Of a DNA stretch of 64,000 nucleotides, positions 17,579 to 24,839 are shown in pieces. A program made the position numbers and the translations under genes. Source of the DNA: JARRKU01 sp963675565 (GTDB taxonomy: Bacteria > Desulfobacterota > Desulfobacteria > Desulfobacterales > Desulfosarcinaceae); the NCBI GenBank assembly GCA_963675565.2, contig CAXXYD010000004.1:1240001-1304000 (forward strand), in the 5' to 3' direction. The notes below the pieces were generated by a model. It was not told the DNA's origin. It saw only the letters and a list, made by a program, of their open reading frames with translations, and did not search any database. How positions within the stretch are numbered: position 1 is the stretch's first letter; each line of letters begins with the position of its first letter.

Positions 17579-17971
17579 ATGAAATTCCTGGTAGGCTACA
17601 ACGGTACTGAATCAGCCCAGAGAGCCCTTGCCCTGGCAGCTGAGCAGGCCAAAGCGTTGGATGCACTGGTCTATGTGGTCACCTCCATGGGGGGCGGTGA
17701 AAAGGAAAATCTGGAAGAGATCAAAAAAGCGGAAGAGGATCTTCAAAAGGCCAAGAATTTACTGATGAAAGAAAACCTCCAGTGCGAGACCATACAGCTG
17801 GCCCGCGGGCTCTCACCCGGTGAGGATCTGGTCAAGTTTGCCGAGGACAACAGCATCGACATCATCTTTCTGGGCATCAAGAAGAAATCCCGAACAAGGA
17901 AAATTTTGCTGGGTTCCACGGCGCAGTTCATTATTTTGAAAGGCCCCTGCCCGGTAACCACGACCAAGTAA
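17579..17971 (+). CDS. UspA-family universal stress protein
   Basis: A 130-residue single-domain nucleotide-binding protein. The ATP-binding pattern G-x2-[KR]...G-[ST] is seen as GIKKKSRTRKILLGST, followed by the family ending GPCPV. It starts 20 bp after livF with GAGGAG ahead of its ATG, so it is part of the same operon. Usp proteins often accompany transporters and modulate them, but a role here is an inference. Confidence 0.85.
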   Translation: MKFLVGYNGTESAQRALALAAEQAKALDALVYVVTSMGGGEKENLEEIKKAEEDLQKAKNLLMKENLQCETIQLARGLSPGEDLVKFAEDNSIDIIFLGIKKKSRTRKILLGSTAQFIILKGPCPVTTTK

Positions 17972-18105
17972 CGACTACCGGACCGCAAGGCCCAACCTCT
18001 GCTCCATCCCGGCCATGGCCCGCTCAAACAAACAGTTATGGATAGAATCACTTGCGGCTTTCGGCGCTGCATCAAGACCGAACGTCCGGAACAGGAGATA
18101 TGCTC

Positions 18106-19620
18106 ATGGGGCTATATGATTTTACCCTTTACGATGTCATTGTACGCAACAGCCGCATTTATGGCCGTCGCACGGCTTTCCTGGACCCGCTCCAGAATCG
18201 CGGCCTGACTTTCAGCCAAATCAGGGAAGAGGTCGACATGCTGGCGATGCGGCTTCAGTCATTGGGCTGCCGCAAAGGAGACCGCATCGGCGTCATGGGC
18301 AAAAACTGTATTCCCTATTTTCTCCTCTACGGGGCAGCCGCAGCCTTGGGTGCTATCGTATTGCCGGTCAACTGGCGTCTATCGGCGGACGAATCGGCCT
18401 ATGTGCTCAATGATGCTCGGCCGAACTGGGTGTTTGCCGACAATGACAATCCCGGATGGGTGGAAAAAACCCGTGAACAGCTTGACCATGAGCCCCGTTT
18501 TTTCAATTTGAATGCCGGCCAGGGGCCCTATGACGAAATTGACAGTGCCGCTGCCGCCGGTAATGACTTTTCACCGCCGCCGGTGAGCCCGGATGACGGC
18601 TTTGTCATCATCCACACCGCCGCGGTCTACGGGCAGCCCAGGGGCGCGCTGGTAAGCCAGAACAACCTGCTCAACGCCCATATGCACTTGTTCCACGGTA
18701 TCGGCATCCATTCCGAAGACGTTAATCTCACGATATTGCCCATGTTTCATGTCGCCGGCCTTTTTATGGCCTTTTGCGCCTTCCACGCCGGCTGCTTGAA
18801 TATCAGCATCCCTAAATTCGACGCGGCCCAGGTGGTGGATCTGATAGTCAATCACAAGGTTTCCATCATGTTCACCTTCGCGCCCATTTTGAAATCAATT
18901 CTGGAAAAACAACAGGAAACCGGGGCCGATATCAGTGCCCTGCGGATTGCCATGGGACTGGAAGCTCCGGACGACATCAAAGCCTACCAGGAGATCAGCG
19001 GCGGCACCTTCTATGCTATGTACGGCCAGACGGAAACATCCATGCTGGCCAGCCTCGGCAAATATGATGCGTGCCCGGGATCCGCCGGCCGGCCGATTGC
19101 CCTCGGAGACGTTCAACTGTTCAACGATGCGGGACAACCCGTTGCGCCGGGACAGGTCGGCGAAATTGTCATGCGCGGTCCCATGGTTTTCAAAGGCTAC
19201 TGGAATCTTGAAGCGGACAACGCCCGGACATTCCGCGATGGCTGGCACCACACCGGCGATCTGGGCAGAATGGATGATAACGGCTACCTCTGGTATGCCG
19301 GGCGCAAAGCGGACAAAGAACTGATCAAACCGGGGGGAGAAAATGTCTACCCCGCCGAAGTGGAAAAAGCGGTGATGAAACATCCGGCCGTCGAGGCTGT
19401 GGTCGTATTCGGTGTGCCGGACCCCAAATGGAAAGAGGGCATCAAAGCAGTGTGCCGGCTCAAAGCAGGAGAAAAACTGACGTCCGGCGAATTGATCGAA
19501 TTTGTCGGTTCCCGGATCGCACGCTTCAAAAAGCCACAGTACGTGGAGTTTGTCGCTTCCCTGCCCGAACTGGCCAATGGCGAAATCGACCGCCAGGAAG
19601 TCAAGCGGCTTTATGGTTAA
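18106..19620 (+). CDS. Acyl-CoA-synthetase-like protein with degraded catalytic motifs
   Basis: A 504-residue member of the adenylate-forming (ANL) superfamily. The fold is clear: YGQTETS, HTGDLGRMDDNGYL, the hinge aspartate-lysine region GRKADKELIKPGGENVYP and the C-terminal subdomain. Two catalytic elements are changed. The P-loop normally reading TSGTTGxPKG is HTAAVYGQPRGA, and the C-terminal catalytic lysine of the GK motif is glutamate (NGEIDR). It may therefore be slow, catalyse only one half-reaction, or bind without catalysis. The start at 18106 has AGGAG eight bases upstream; another ATG at 18100 is closer. It follows the liv-type operon and UspA on the same strand after about 130 bp. 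Confidence 0.85.
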   Translation: MGLYDFTLYDVIVRNSRIYGRRTAFLDPLQNRGLTFSQIREEVDMLAMRLQSLGCRKGDRIGVMGKNCIPYFLLYGAAAALGAIVLPVNWRLSADESAYVLNDARPNWVFADNDNPGWVEKTREQLDHEPRFFNLNAGQGPYDEIDSAAAAGNDFSPPPVSPDDGFVIIHTAAVYGQPRGALVSQNNLLNAHMHLFHGIGIHSEDVNLTILPMFHVAGLFMAFCAFHAGCLNISIPKFDAAQVVDLIVNHKVSIMFTFAPILKSILEKQQETGADISALRIAMGLEAPDDIKAYQEISGGTFYAMYGQTETSMLASLGKYDACPGSAGRPIALGDVQLFNDAGQPVAPGQVGEIVMRGPMVFKGYWNLEADNARTFRDGWHHTGDLGRMDDNGYLWYAGRKADKELIKPGGENVYPAEVEKAVMKHPAVEAVVVFGVPDPKWKEGIKAVCRLKAGEKLTSGELIEFVGSRIARFKKPQYVEFVASLPELANGEIDRQEVKRLYG

Positions 19621-19644
19621 AGACGGGGACGGCAAAGCAAAGAT

Positions 19645-19705
19645 GGGGACGTATATCAGGTTATAAGTTAATCTTTGATTAACTTATAACCTGATATACG
19701 TCCCC
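19645..19705. repeat. Long perfect palindrome, copy 2 (29-bp arms, 3-base loop)
   Basis: Both 29-base arms (19645-19673 and 19677-19705) are identical to those at 8524-8583; only the loop differs (TTT here). It follows the stop of the acyl-CoA-synthetase-like gene by about 25 bp and is preceded by another GGGGACGG piece. As RNA it would form a strong hairpin that could stop or stabilise transcripts. Confidence 0.85.
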
Positions 19706-19812
19706 TTAATTCATGCGGCCCGGACGGTGGCGTCTGAAAACAACATTGCATCAGCAGCTTATTTTCTGGTATACATGCTCCAGACGCCTTCCCAAAAATG
19801 GAGCCTAATACC

Positions 19813-20307
19813 ATGGTGCGCACAGAAATCTCCTTGTTTTTGAAAAACGCCCCCGGTGAACTGGGCAAATTGTCCGCCCTGTTCGGCGAAGCCGGCATCA
19901 ACATCGATGCGATCACCATTCAGGATGCGTCGAGCTACGTCAAAGAGCTGTTCAAAGGCCGCGGCAAATCCCTCAAACGCATCGCTTCGGCGGCCAGCTA
20001 CAACTCCATGTCCAAAGACTCCGCCGATTTTGCCCTGATCCGGATCCTTCCGGCCGATGGCACCATCAACAAAGCCATCGACCTGCTGTCCACCCAAGAG
20101 TTCATCTTCGACATCATGCCGGTAATCGCTGTGGAACTGGACAACCAACCCGGTGAATTATCCAAAATTGCCCAGCGCTTCGGGCAAGAGGGCATCAACA
20201 TCAATTATGTCTATGGATCGGTTGCGCCGTCGGGGGGAAAATGCCTATTTGTTTTTTGTCCTGACGATATGGATCACGCCGCCGCCATTTTCAAAAAAGC
20301 ACCCTGA
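19813..20307 (+). CDS. Tandem ACT-domain protein
   Basis: A 164-residue cytoplasmic protein made of two ACT domains, small ligand-binding units that usually sense amino acids. The first (about 3-70) has LFLKNAPGELGKLSALFGEAGINI; the second (about 90-160) has AVELDNQPGELSKIAQRFGQEGINI. The N-P-G-E-L and G-I-N-I positions that line ACT ligand sites are kept in both. The start is taken at the second in-frame ATG, which has GGAG nine bases upstream; the first lacks a site. Related stand-alone ACT proteins are common near acyl-CoA ligases in this group. Ligand unknown. Confidence 0.82.
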   Translation: MVRTEISLFLKNAPGELGKLSALFGEAGINIDAITIQDASSYVKELFKGRGKSLKRIASAASYNSMSKDSADFALIRILPADGTINKAIDLLSTQEFIFDIMPVIAVELDNQPGELSKIAQRFGQEGININYVYGSVAPSGGKCLFVFCPDDMDHAAAIFKKAP

Positions 20308-20702
20308 AGAATCGCTTCCTTTTTCAATCCTTGCCGCCTATTTAAAGCCGCACAGCGGCTTCTCCGGGCGACCTGCGCTCTTATTGGCCCCCCACCCGGT
20401 TTCAACTTAAAAATGGTAAAGTAATGTAATTGGAACTGAGGCCAACTGCCGGCCAATACCTATCCGGGGCAGTGTCCCTTATCGTCATTTTTCGTTGCTT
20501 CAGGTTAAATAAATTATTATCCGATCTGAAAATCCGCAATAATTGTAAAAATAAACTATATCTTTATTGATATAGTTGGTTATTTATTTTATGGTTGTCA
20601 GCGATTGTAATTCCCCTGGATATGGCCGTTTAGAAGACAACACCGAAACCGTATCCATGGCCTGATTCTGGTTTGACATATAATTTTTGACACATTTGGC
20701 CC
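20308..20702. other. Intergenic region with AT-rich patch and inverted repeat
   Basis: No supported gene. A markedly AT-rich stretch (about 20490-20620) contains a perfect inverted repeat, AACTATATC/GATATAGTT with a six-base loop (20554-20577). Two TTGACA hexamers follow near 20674-20692. It may hold a promoter for the ORF at 20703, or be a relic of an insertion. Confidence 0.45.
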
Positions 20703-21542
20703 ATGACCATTTCCGTTGCATACCGACGTCCGCCTTTTTGGCGGGCCGCAAAAGATAGCGCCCAACCCCCCGGGCTTCAAAGCCCGGAGCATCAGACCGA
20801 TTGTTTGAACGACGCCCTGGACACCCTCAGTGTACCTTTCGGCATCAATGAAGCGATAATCGAAGCCGCCCTGGACAAACTGAAACGGATCGGCGTCCCG
20901 GACCAGCCACAGTACTGGCTGCTACTGGCCAGGATCACTGAATTGACACTGGTTTGCGCGGGTCATTATATCGATCACCTGGAGTTCGAAGCCGCAGGCG
21001 ACCTGCTTTTCAACCCGCGGCAGGTGCTTGTCTATCGAAAGGGGCACCCCCACCCAACGGTCAAAAACCGCCACCGGAGCCTTTCCCGTCACTTGAGGCG
21101 CATTTCCGGATGGACAACGACGCCGTCTGCACGATGGTTGCGCGGCAATGTCAGCATCGCGGTGACCCGGCCGGCACTCTTACCGCGATTGATTCTGCAG
21201 ATCGAACAAAGCGGGTGCATCTCCACATCTTATCTGAACGGCGTCAACAGGCGCATGAAACAGGCATCGGATGCCATTGGATTTTTGTCCGCCCTGCACA
21301 TGTCGAGCTACGTCGAACTGCTGCATTACCTTAAGCGTGCACAGGGCCCTGCCCGCCGGTTGATTTCGGAAAACTTGTGCCGCTTCGATACGGTTCTGTT
21401 TCGAAAAATAGGCGACGACCTCCGCCGTCTGCGGCATGATCCCTGTGGTTGCAGCATGTTTCTGTGCAGTGGCCCGTCGACCCCATCCCTAACACCGGCC
21501 CAAGATCAGCGAAACGTCCCCGGCGTCCGGACTTTCCGGTAG
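20703..21542 (+). CDS. Doubtful hypothetical protein, possibly frameshifted
   Basis: A 279-codon open frame that I do not recognise. Its first 30 codons span a hairpin (CCGGGCT/AGCCCGG, 20770-20787), so coding may begin later. Two parts read like protein (codons about 35-110, with INEAIIEAALDKLKRIGVP, and about 165-245, with YVELLHYLKRAQGPARRL). The middle is arginine- and threonine-rich and reads more naturally in another frame (about 21050-21170). This pattern suggests a gene with two compensating frameshifts, a decayed gene, or a chance ORF. No ribosome site is seen. Confidence 0.3.
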   Translation: MTISVAYRRPPFWRAAKDSAQPPGLQSPEHQTDCLNDALDTLSVPFGINEAIIEAALDKLKRIGVPDQPQYWLLLARITELTLVCAGHYIDHLEFEAAGDLLFNPRQVLVYRKGHPHPTVKNRHRSLSRHLRRISGWTTTPSARWLRGNVSIAVTRPALLPRLILQIEQSGCISTSYLNGVNRRMKQASDAIGFLSALHMSSYVELLHYLKRAQGPARRLISENLCRFDTVLFRKIGDDLRRLRHDPCGCSMFLCSGPSTPSLTPAQDQRNVPGVRTFR

Positions 21543-21656
21543 CCATAACGCAGGCCGGCCGGCGATCGTCGGTCGGCGTCAAGTCGCGGCGCTACGCCCG
21601 CCAGGGCGAACACCTTCAAAAAGGTGGCTCCCTTTCTTCAACAGGTGAAGGAATGG

Positions 21657-21953
21657 TCAACAGGCAATTTCCCGGAGCTCATATTCCGGAGCAGCCGAAC
21701 GGCCGTCGGGGTGGTCGCCGGTCCGGTACATCAGACAATCGGGACCAATTTCATAGTCCGGGCAATGGCCGGCGCCCAGGGGATGATGCTCACAGCGGTA
21801 AATTTTACCATCCGTGCCCAACTCATAGTCAGGCCGGTCGGACCATCCTCGCGGATGGTTCACCGTCGGGAAAAATCGCCCCTCGGTAATGGTGTAGTCC
21901 GGTTGATTGGAAGGTCCAAGATGATGGGTGGGAACGCGAAATAACTGGTACAT
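21657..21953 (-). CDS. Small four-repeat protein under cobalamin riboswitch control
   Basis: A 98-residue protein built of four repeats of about 24 residues with the pattern [FY]-R-x3-H-P-x-G-x4-P-[DE]-Y-E-[IL]-G-x-D-G. Examples are HPRGWSDRPDYELGTDG and HPLGAGHCPDYEIGPDC. No signal peptide or membrane segment is visible. The conserved His, Asp, Glu and occasional Cys could bind metal, but that is a guess. AAGGAGG stands eight bases before the ATG, so translation is credible. A cobalamin riboswitch with terminator lies directly upstream on the same strand and no other gene follows before the convergent ORF, so this protein appears to be the riboswitch's only target. I do not recognise a characterised family. 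Confidence 0.72.
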   Translation of the reverse strand: MYQLFRVPTHHLGPSNQPDYTITEGRFFPTVNHPRGWSDRPDYELGTDGKIYRCEHHPLGAGHCPDYEIGPDCLMYRTGDHPDGRSAAPEYELREIAC

Positions 21954-22007
21954 GGCACTAGCCTCCTTGGATAGATGCTATTGCGGCCGGGCGGCCAAAG
22001 CTTCCCG

Positions 22008-22049
22008 CCAAAACAACTCCGCCCTCTCTATCTATGGATGAAAGGGCGG
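22008..22049 (-). terminator. Intrinsic terminator of the cobalamin riboswitch
   Basis: On the minus strand CCGCCCTTTC (22049-22040) pairs fully, with one G-T pair, with GAGAGGGCGG (22028-22019); the loop is 11 bases and AGTTGTTTT follows. It lies between the riboswitch core and the ribosome site of the repeat protein, the expected place for a transcriptional expression platform. Confidence 0.65.
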
Positions 22050-22144
22050 CTACCAGATCGCGTGGCCGCGGCGGGTCAGTTTCATCGCAAAGAAACCGCC
22101 AGACGCGACGCCATCCAGCGCCGTCAAGCCGCAACGCTGATGTA

Positions 22145-22308
22145 TATTTTCGGCAGGTCTTCTGGCTCCCGGACGATCTCAAGCACTGCGCCTTCCCAGC
22201 CATTGGGCCAGTGGCATTTCGCAGGTTCGTTTCCGGTTACAGCGGCGGGACCGCTCCCGATTTGCACGGGATTCCCTATTAAGCCCGACGGGCACCTTTA
22301 TATAAATA
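22145..22308 (-). promoter_or_regulatory. Cobalamin riboswitch (B12 element)
   Basis: The minus strand contains the conserved core in order: GGGAATCCCGTGCAAATC, then GCGGTCCCGCCGCTGTAACC, GCCACTGG, TGGGAAGGCGC, and the B12 box GAGCCAGAAGACCTGCC. The two ends can pair (ATATTT with AAATAT) to close P1. Cobalamin binding normally shuts off downstream expression, and a terminator follows at 22008-22049. The downstream gene is the small repeat protein, not a recognised B12 synthesis or uptake gene. Confidence 0.95.
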
Positions 22309-22309
22309 T

Positions 22310-22338
22310 CTTCTATCCTACCTGATTCGGAGTGTCAA
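22310..22338 (-). promoter_or_regulatory. Promoter driving the cobalamin riboswitch
   Basis: TTGACA (22338-22333), 17-bp spacer and TAGAAG (22315-22310) on the minus strand, placing the transcript start a few bases before P1 of the riboswitch. Confidence 0.5.
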
Positions 22339-22371
22339 TTCTCCTGAAGCGGCTTTCTGAAAATCGACCCG

Positions 22372-22599
22372 TCATTTGACCCAACAGCACGGCCTGAGCC
22401 ATTGTGGACAAAACCGGCGCCAGCCATTTAACTGCAGCCCTGTAACATCCGCCGGACGTGGCACCGCCGTAAAAGTGGATTCTGACAGATCGATTTCGAT
22501 AAACCGGTTGCGAAGCTCCCGGCAGGAAAGAAACATTGAGAGCCGCCGGTCCTCGTCGGCCGAAATATATTCTTCGATCAGTGTGTCCAACGCTTTCAT
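22372..22599 (-). CDS. Small hypothetical protein (75 aa)
   Basis: GGAGGAG stands six bases before the ATG at 22599, supporting translation. The N-terminal 40 residues (MKALDTLIEEYISADEDRR then LSMFLSCRELRNRF) look like a charged helical protein; the C-terminus is rich in Trp, Cys and Pro. Not recognised. A palindrome matching the operator of the neighbouring TetR gene lies about 55-65 bp upstream (22654-22665), so TetR may control it. It ends just before the riboswitch promoter. Confidence 0.5.
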   Translation of the reverse strand: MKALDTLIEEYISADEDRRLSMFLSCRELRNRFIEIDLSESTFTAVPRPADVTGLQLNGWRRFCPQWLRPCCWVK

Positions 22600-22653
22600 A
22601 GCCATCTCCTCCATTGAAGGTTTGGGGGGTTGCTTAAAATCACCCGAGCAGAG

Positions 22654-22665
22654 ACGAACGTTCGT
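22654..22665. promoter_or_regulatory. TetR-type operator, perfect palindrome
   Basis: ACGAACGTTCGT is a perfect 12-bp palindrome, upstream of the 75-aa gene and downstream of the tetR gene. It differs at one position from ACGACCGTTCGT in the tetR promoter (23330-23341). Confidence 0.6.
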
Positions 22666-22726
22666 GCTTTACAGGGGCCTTAAAAATCCCCTTTCCATTG
22701 GCTCCTGCGCCTGGCGGAAAGGGGAA

Positions 22727-23314
22727 TCAGACGGGCTGGTAGCGGCGGATCAGCGCTTCCAGGGCTGTATTCTGTCGGATTGCGATATCATTGTCCTCCA
22801 GCAGGTTATTGTACAAGTGAAAACCCAGCAAAAGAGAGTAGAGCTCGAATGCAAACTGATCGCAGTCCACATCCTGGCGAAAATGGCCGGCATCCACCGC
22901 GGACCGGCCCATGCGGCGCAGGCAGTCGATCCACAATTCCTGCTGCAACAGCAAGTGATCGCGAACTTTTCCGGGCCGCTTGTTGAATTCGGTGCTGGCC
23001 TTGACAAAAACGCATCCGCCCGTCATTTTGGACGTCCAACCAATCCAGTTGTGCACCAATGCCTTGATGCGGGGAATTCCGGCTGCTGTTTTCAAGGCTG
23101 GCACCACGATTTTGGATGAGAACAGCCGGCCGGCATGGTTCAAAATCTCTTTCTGAAGGTTTTCCTTGGACTGAAAATGAGCGAACAAGCCGCTCTTGGA
23201 CATGCCGGTCACTTTGGCCAGTTCGCCGATACTCACCGCCTCCAGGCCCAATCGACTGGCCATGTTCAGCGCAGCATCCAAAATCATGCTTTTGGTATCT
23301 TCACCTTTAGTCAT
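22727..23314 (-). CDS. TetR-family transcriptional regulator
   Basis: A 195-residue repressor. The N-terminal HTH is typical: KSMILDAALNMASRLGLEAVSIGELAKVTGMSKSGLFAHF spans helices 1-4 with the G-[LM]-S-K-S-[GT]-[LV]-[FY]-x-H-F signature. The ligand-binding C-terminal part resembles the TetR_C domain type with GCVFVKASTEF and DCLRRMGRSAVDAG. The start at 23314 is chosen because the promoter lies immediately upstream (23322-23349); longer in-frame starts would run through it. Two copies of the palindrome ACGAnCGTTCGT, one inside that promoter and one before the 75-aa gene, are probable binding sites. Inducer unknown; the MFS gene upstream may be a target. Confidence 0.88.
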   Translation of the reverse strand: MTKGEDTKSMILDAALNMASRLGLEAVSIGELAKVTGMSKSGLFAHFQSKENLQKEILNHAGRLFSSKIVVPALKTAAGIPRIKALVHNWIGWTSKMTGGCVFVKASTEFNKRPGKVRDHLLLQQELWIDCLRRMGRSAVDAGHFRQDVDCDQFAFELYSLLLGFHLYNNLLEDNDIAIRQNTALEALIRRYQPV

Positions 23315-23321
23315 GGAGCCA

Positions 23322-23349
23322 TAAATAGTACGACCGTTCGTTCTTGTCA
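23322..23349 (-). promoter_or_regulatory. tetR promoter with operator in the spacer
   Basis: TTGACA (23349-23344), 17-bp spacer, TATTTA (23327-23322). The spacer contains the near-palindrome ACGAACGGTCGT (23341-23330). The start codon begins only seven bases after the -10 box, so the transcript would be leaderless or nearly so. Confidence 0.65.
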
Positions 23350-23539
23350 AGACTTTTTTACGGGGCGCAATTATGATCCGGGAGTCCACGGCGGAAAGAT
23401 CGGCGCCGATCTGCTTAACAGGGTTCAGGTCGATCTCTTGGACCCAGAGACTACTGGCGCCCTGGCGCTGGTCCCGCCGATGCGAGTGTGATTCGGGCTG
23501 CTGACCGTCAGGAATTCTTCCCGGTTTTCAAGCGGAAGG

Positions 23540-24757
23540 TCACTTCACTACACTGGGTGCCTGTCTTTTGCGCACCGTTAGGCCGCCGGGTATGGCAAAC
23601 AGGATCAGGGCTGAAAAAAGACCGCTGGACAGGCCCAGCATCAGCGCCCAGTTATAGCCATCGGTCGCATCGATGGTCCAACCGCAAATAACCGGGGAAA
23701 CGATGGAGCCGATGCCCAGGAAGACCGTCCAAAGCCCGACCACGCTTCCCGTTGTCTTTTTGGGAAAAAAATCAGATGCGGCTGCGGCATACACCGGCCA
23801 GACCGCGCCATAGCCTAAGCCGTAGAAACCGGTAAACGCGTACAGCATCCATGACGAGGTGGAAACCGCCATCCCCAGGCAGGCCGCTCCCATGGCCAAG
23901 GCACATATTATCATCACATTGACCCGGCCCACCGCATCTGACAAGCTTCCCAAGGTCAATTGCCCAACGATGCTGAAAAGCGCGATAATAGCCACAAAAC
24001 GGGTTGAGACGGCATATGTCAGGTGCAATGATTCCCTGGCATACACCGGCAAAAAAGTAAAAGGCACAAGCACGTTGAAGCCCACCAGCAAATACGCCGC
24101 ACCGATGATCCAGAAGATCCTGTTTTTGAACAGCGCCCTGTAGGTCGTCCAGAACGGCTCGGCCGCGGAGCCGGCGGTGTCGGCCGGCTGGCCCTGGTCC
24201 ACGGGATTGCGCAGAAGTGATAGATTCAACACCGCCACACAAAGTCCGAAACACCCGATGCACAGCCAGGCGGCCTGCCAATTCACAGCAGATACGATAA
24301 CCGGCAAAAAGATGCCCCACAAAAAAACCCCCAACCCAACCCCTGCCATGACAAAAGACAAGGCAGTGCCCCTGCGGTGGTCCGGCACCCATTTCTGGAC
24401 CAGTGCCACCACCGGTGCGAAACAGGCCGCGTTGCCCAGGCCGGCGATGGGAAAAATCAGGCAGGCCTGCACAAAACTGGCGGCAAAAGCCATCATCAAC
24501 GCGCCGATGGCAACAACGGCGGTAAACAAGGTGATCAACATACGATAGCTGAACAGATCGGAAAGGGTCCCCAGGGCCGGGGTACAGATTGTATAGACCA
24601 CGAAATAGGCGGCAAAGATGACGCCGGCCTGGGTTTTTGAAACCCCCCAATCGAGCACCATTTCCGGCAACAGCATGCCATAGGCATAGCGTGTCGTATA
24701 GGCGAGTGATACGGTAAAAAAAGCGGCAATAATAATGGCGTATGCGCGTTTGCTCAT
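23540..24757 (-). CDS. MFS transporter (OFA/monocarboxylate-like)
   Basis: A 405-residue, 12-segment membrane carrier of the major facilitator superfamily. The loop between segments 2 and 3 reads GTLSDLFSYR and its repeat between segments 8 and 9 reads GSLSDAVGR, the usual MFS motif A positions. The N-terminus (YAYGMLLPEMVLDWGVSKTQAG) resembles oxalate/formate and monocarboxylate carriers. The start is the ATG at 24757 with AGAGG upstream. It follows dctM after 82 bp on the same strand and lies upstream of tetR. Substrate unknown; an organic acid is a reasonable guess from context. Confidence 0.88.
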   Translation of the reverse strand: MSKRAYAIIIAAFFTVSLAYTTRYAYGMLLPEMVLDWGVSKTQAGVIFAAYFVVYTICTPALGTLSDLFSYRMLITLFTAVVAIGALMMAFAASFVQACLIFPIAGLGNAACFAPVVALVQKWVPDHRRGTALSFVMAGVGLGVFLWGIFLPVIVSAVNWQAAWLCIGCFGLCVAVLNLSLLRNPVDQGQPADTAGSAAEPFWTTYRALFKNRIFWIIGAAYLLVGFNVLVPFTFLPVYARESLHLTYAVSTRFVAIIALFSIVGQLTLGSLSDAVGRVNVMIICALAMGAACLGMAVSTSSWMLYAFTGFYGLGYGAVWPVYAAAASDFFPKKTTGSVVGLWTVFLGIGSIVSPVICGWTIDATDGYNWALMLGLSSGLFSALILFAIPGGLTVRKRQAPSVVK

Positions 24758-24839
24758 GATAGTGTGACCTCTGCCCGGCAATCGTTCGATGGTTAAATCT
24801 GCCGTAGCACTATAACGGCAATGGCGCTGGTTTATAGCA

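Noticed and set aside
21958..22203. An 81-codon minus-strand frame
   Set aside because: It overlaps the 3' half of the cobalamin riboswitch and its terminator, so it is untranslated leader.
23380..23491. A protein-like plus-strand stretch (GVHGGKIGADLLNRVQVDLL)
   Set aside because: Too short, without a start or ribosome site; at most the remnant of a lost gene between tetR and the MFS gene.
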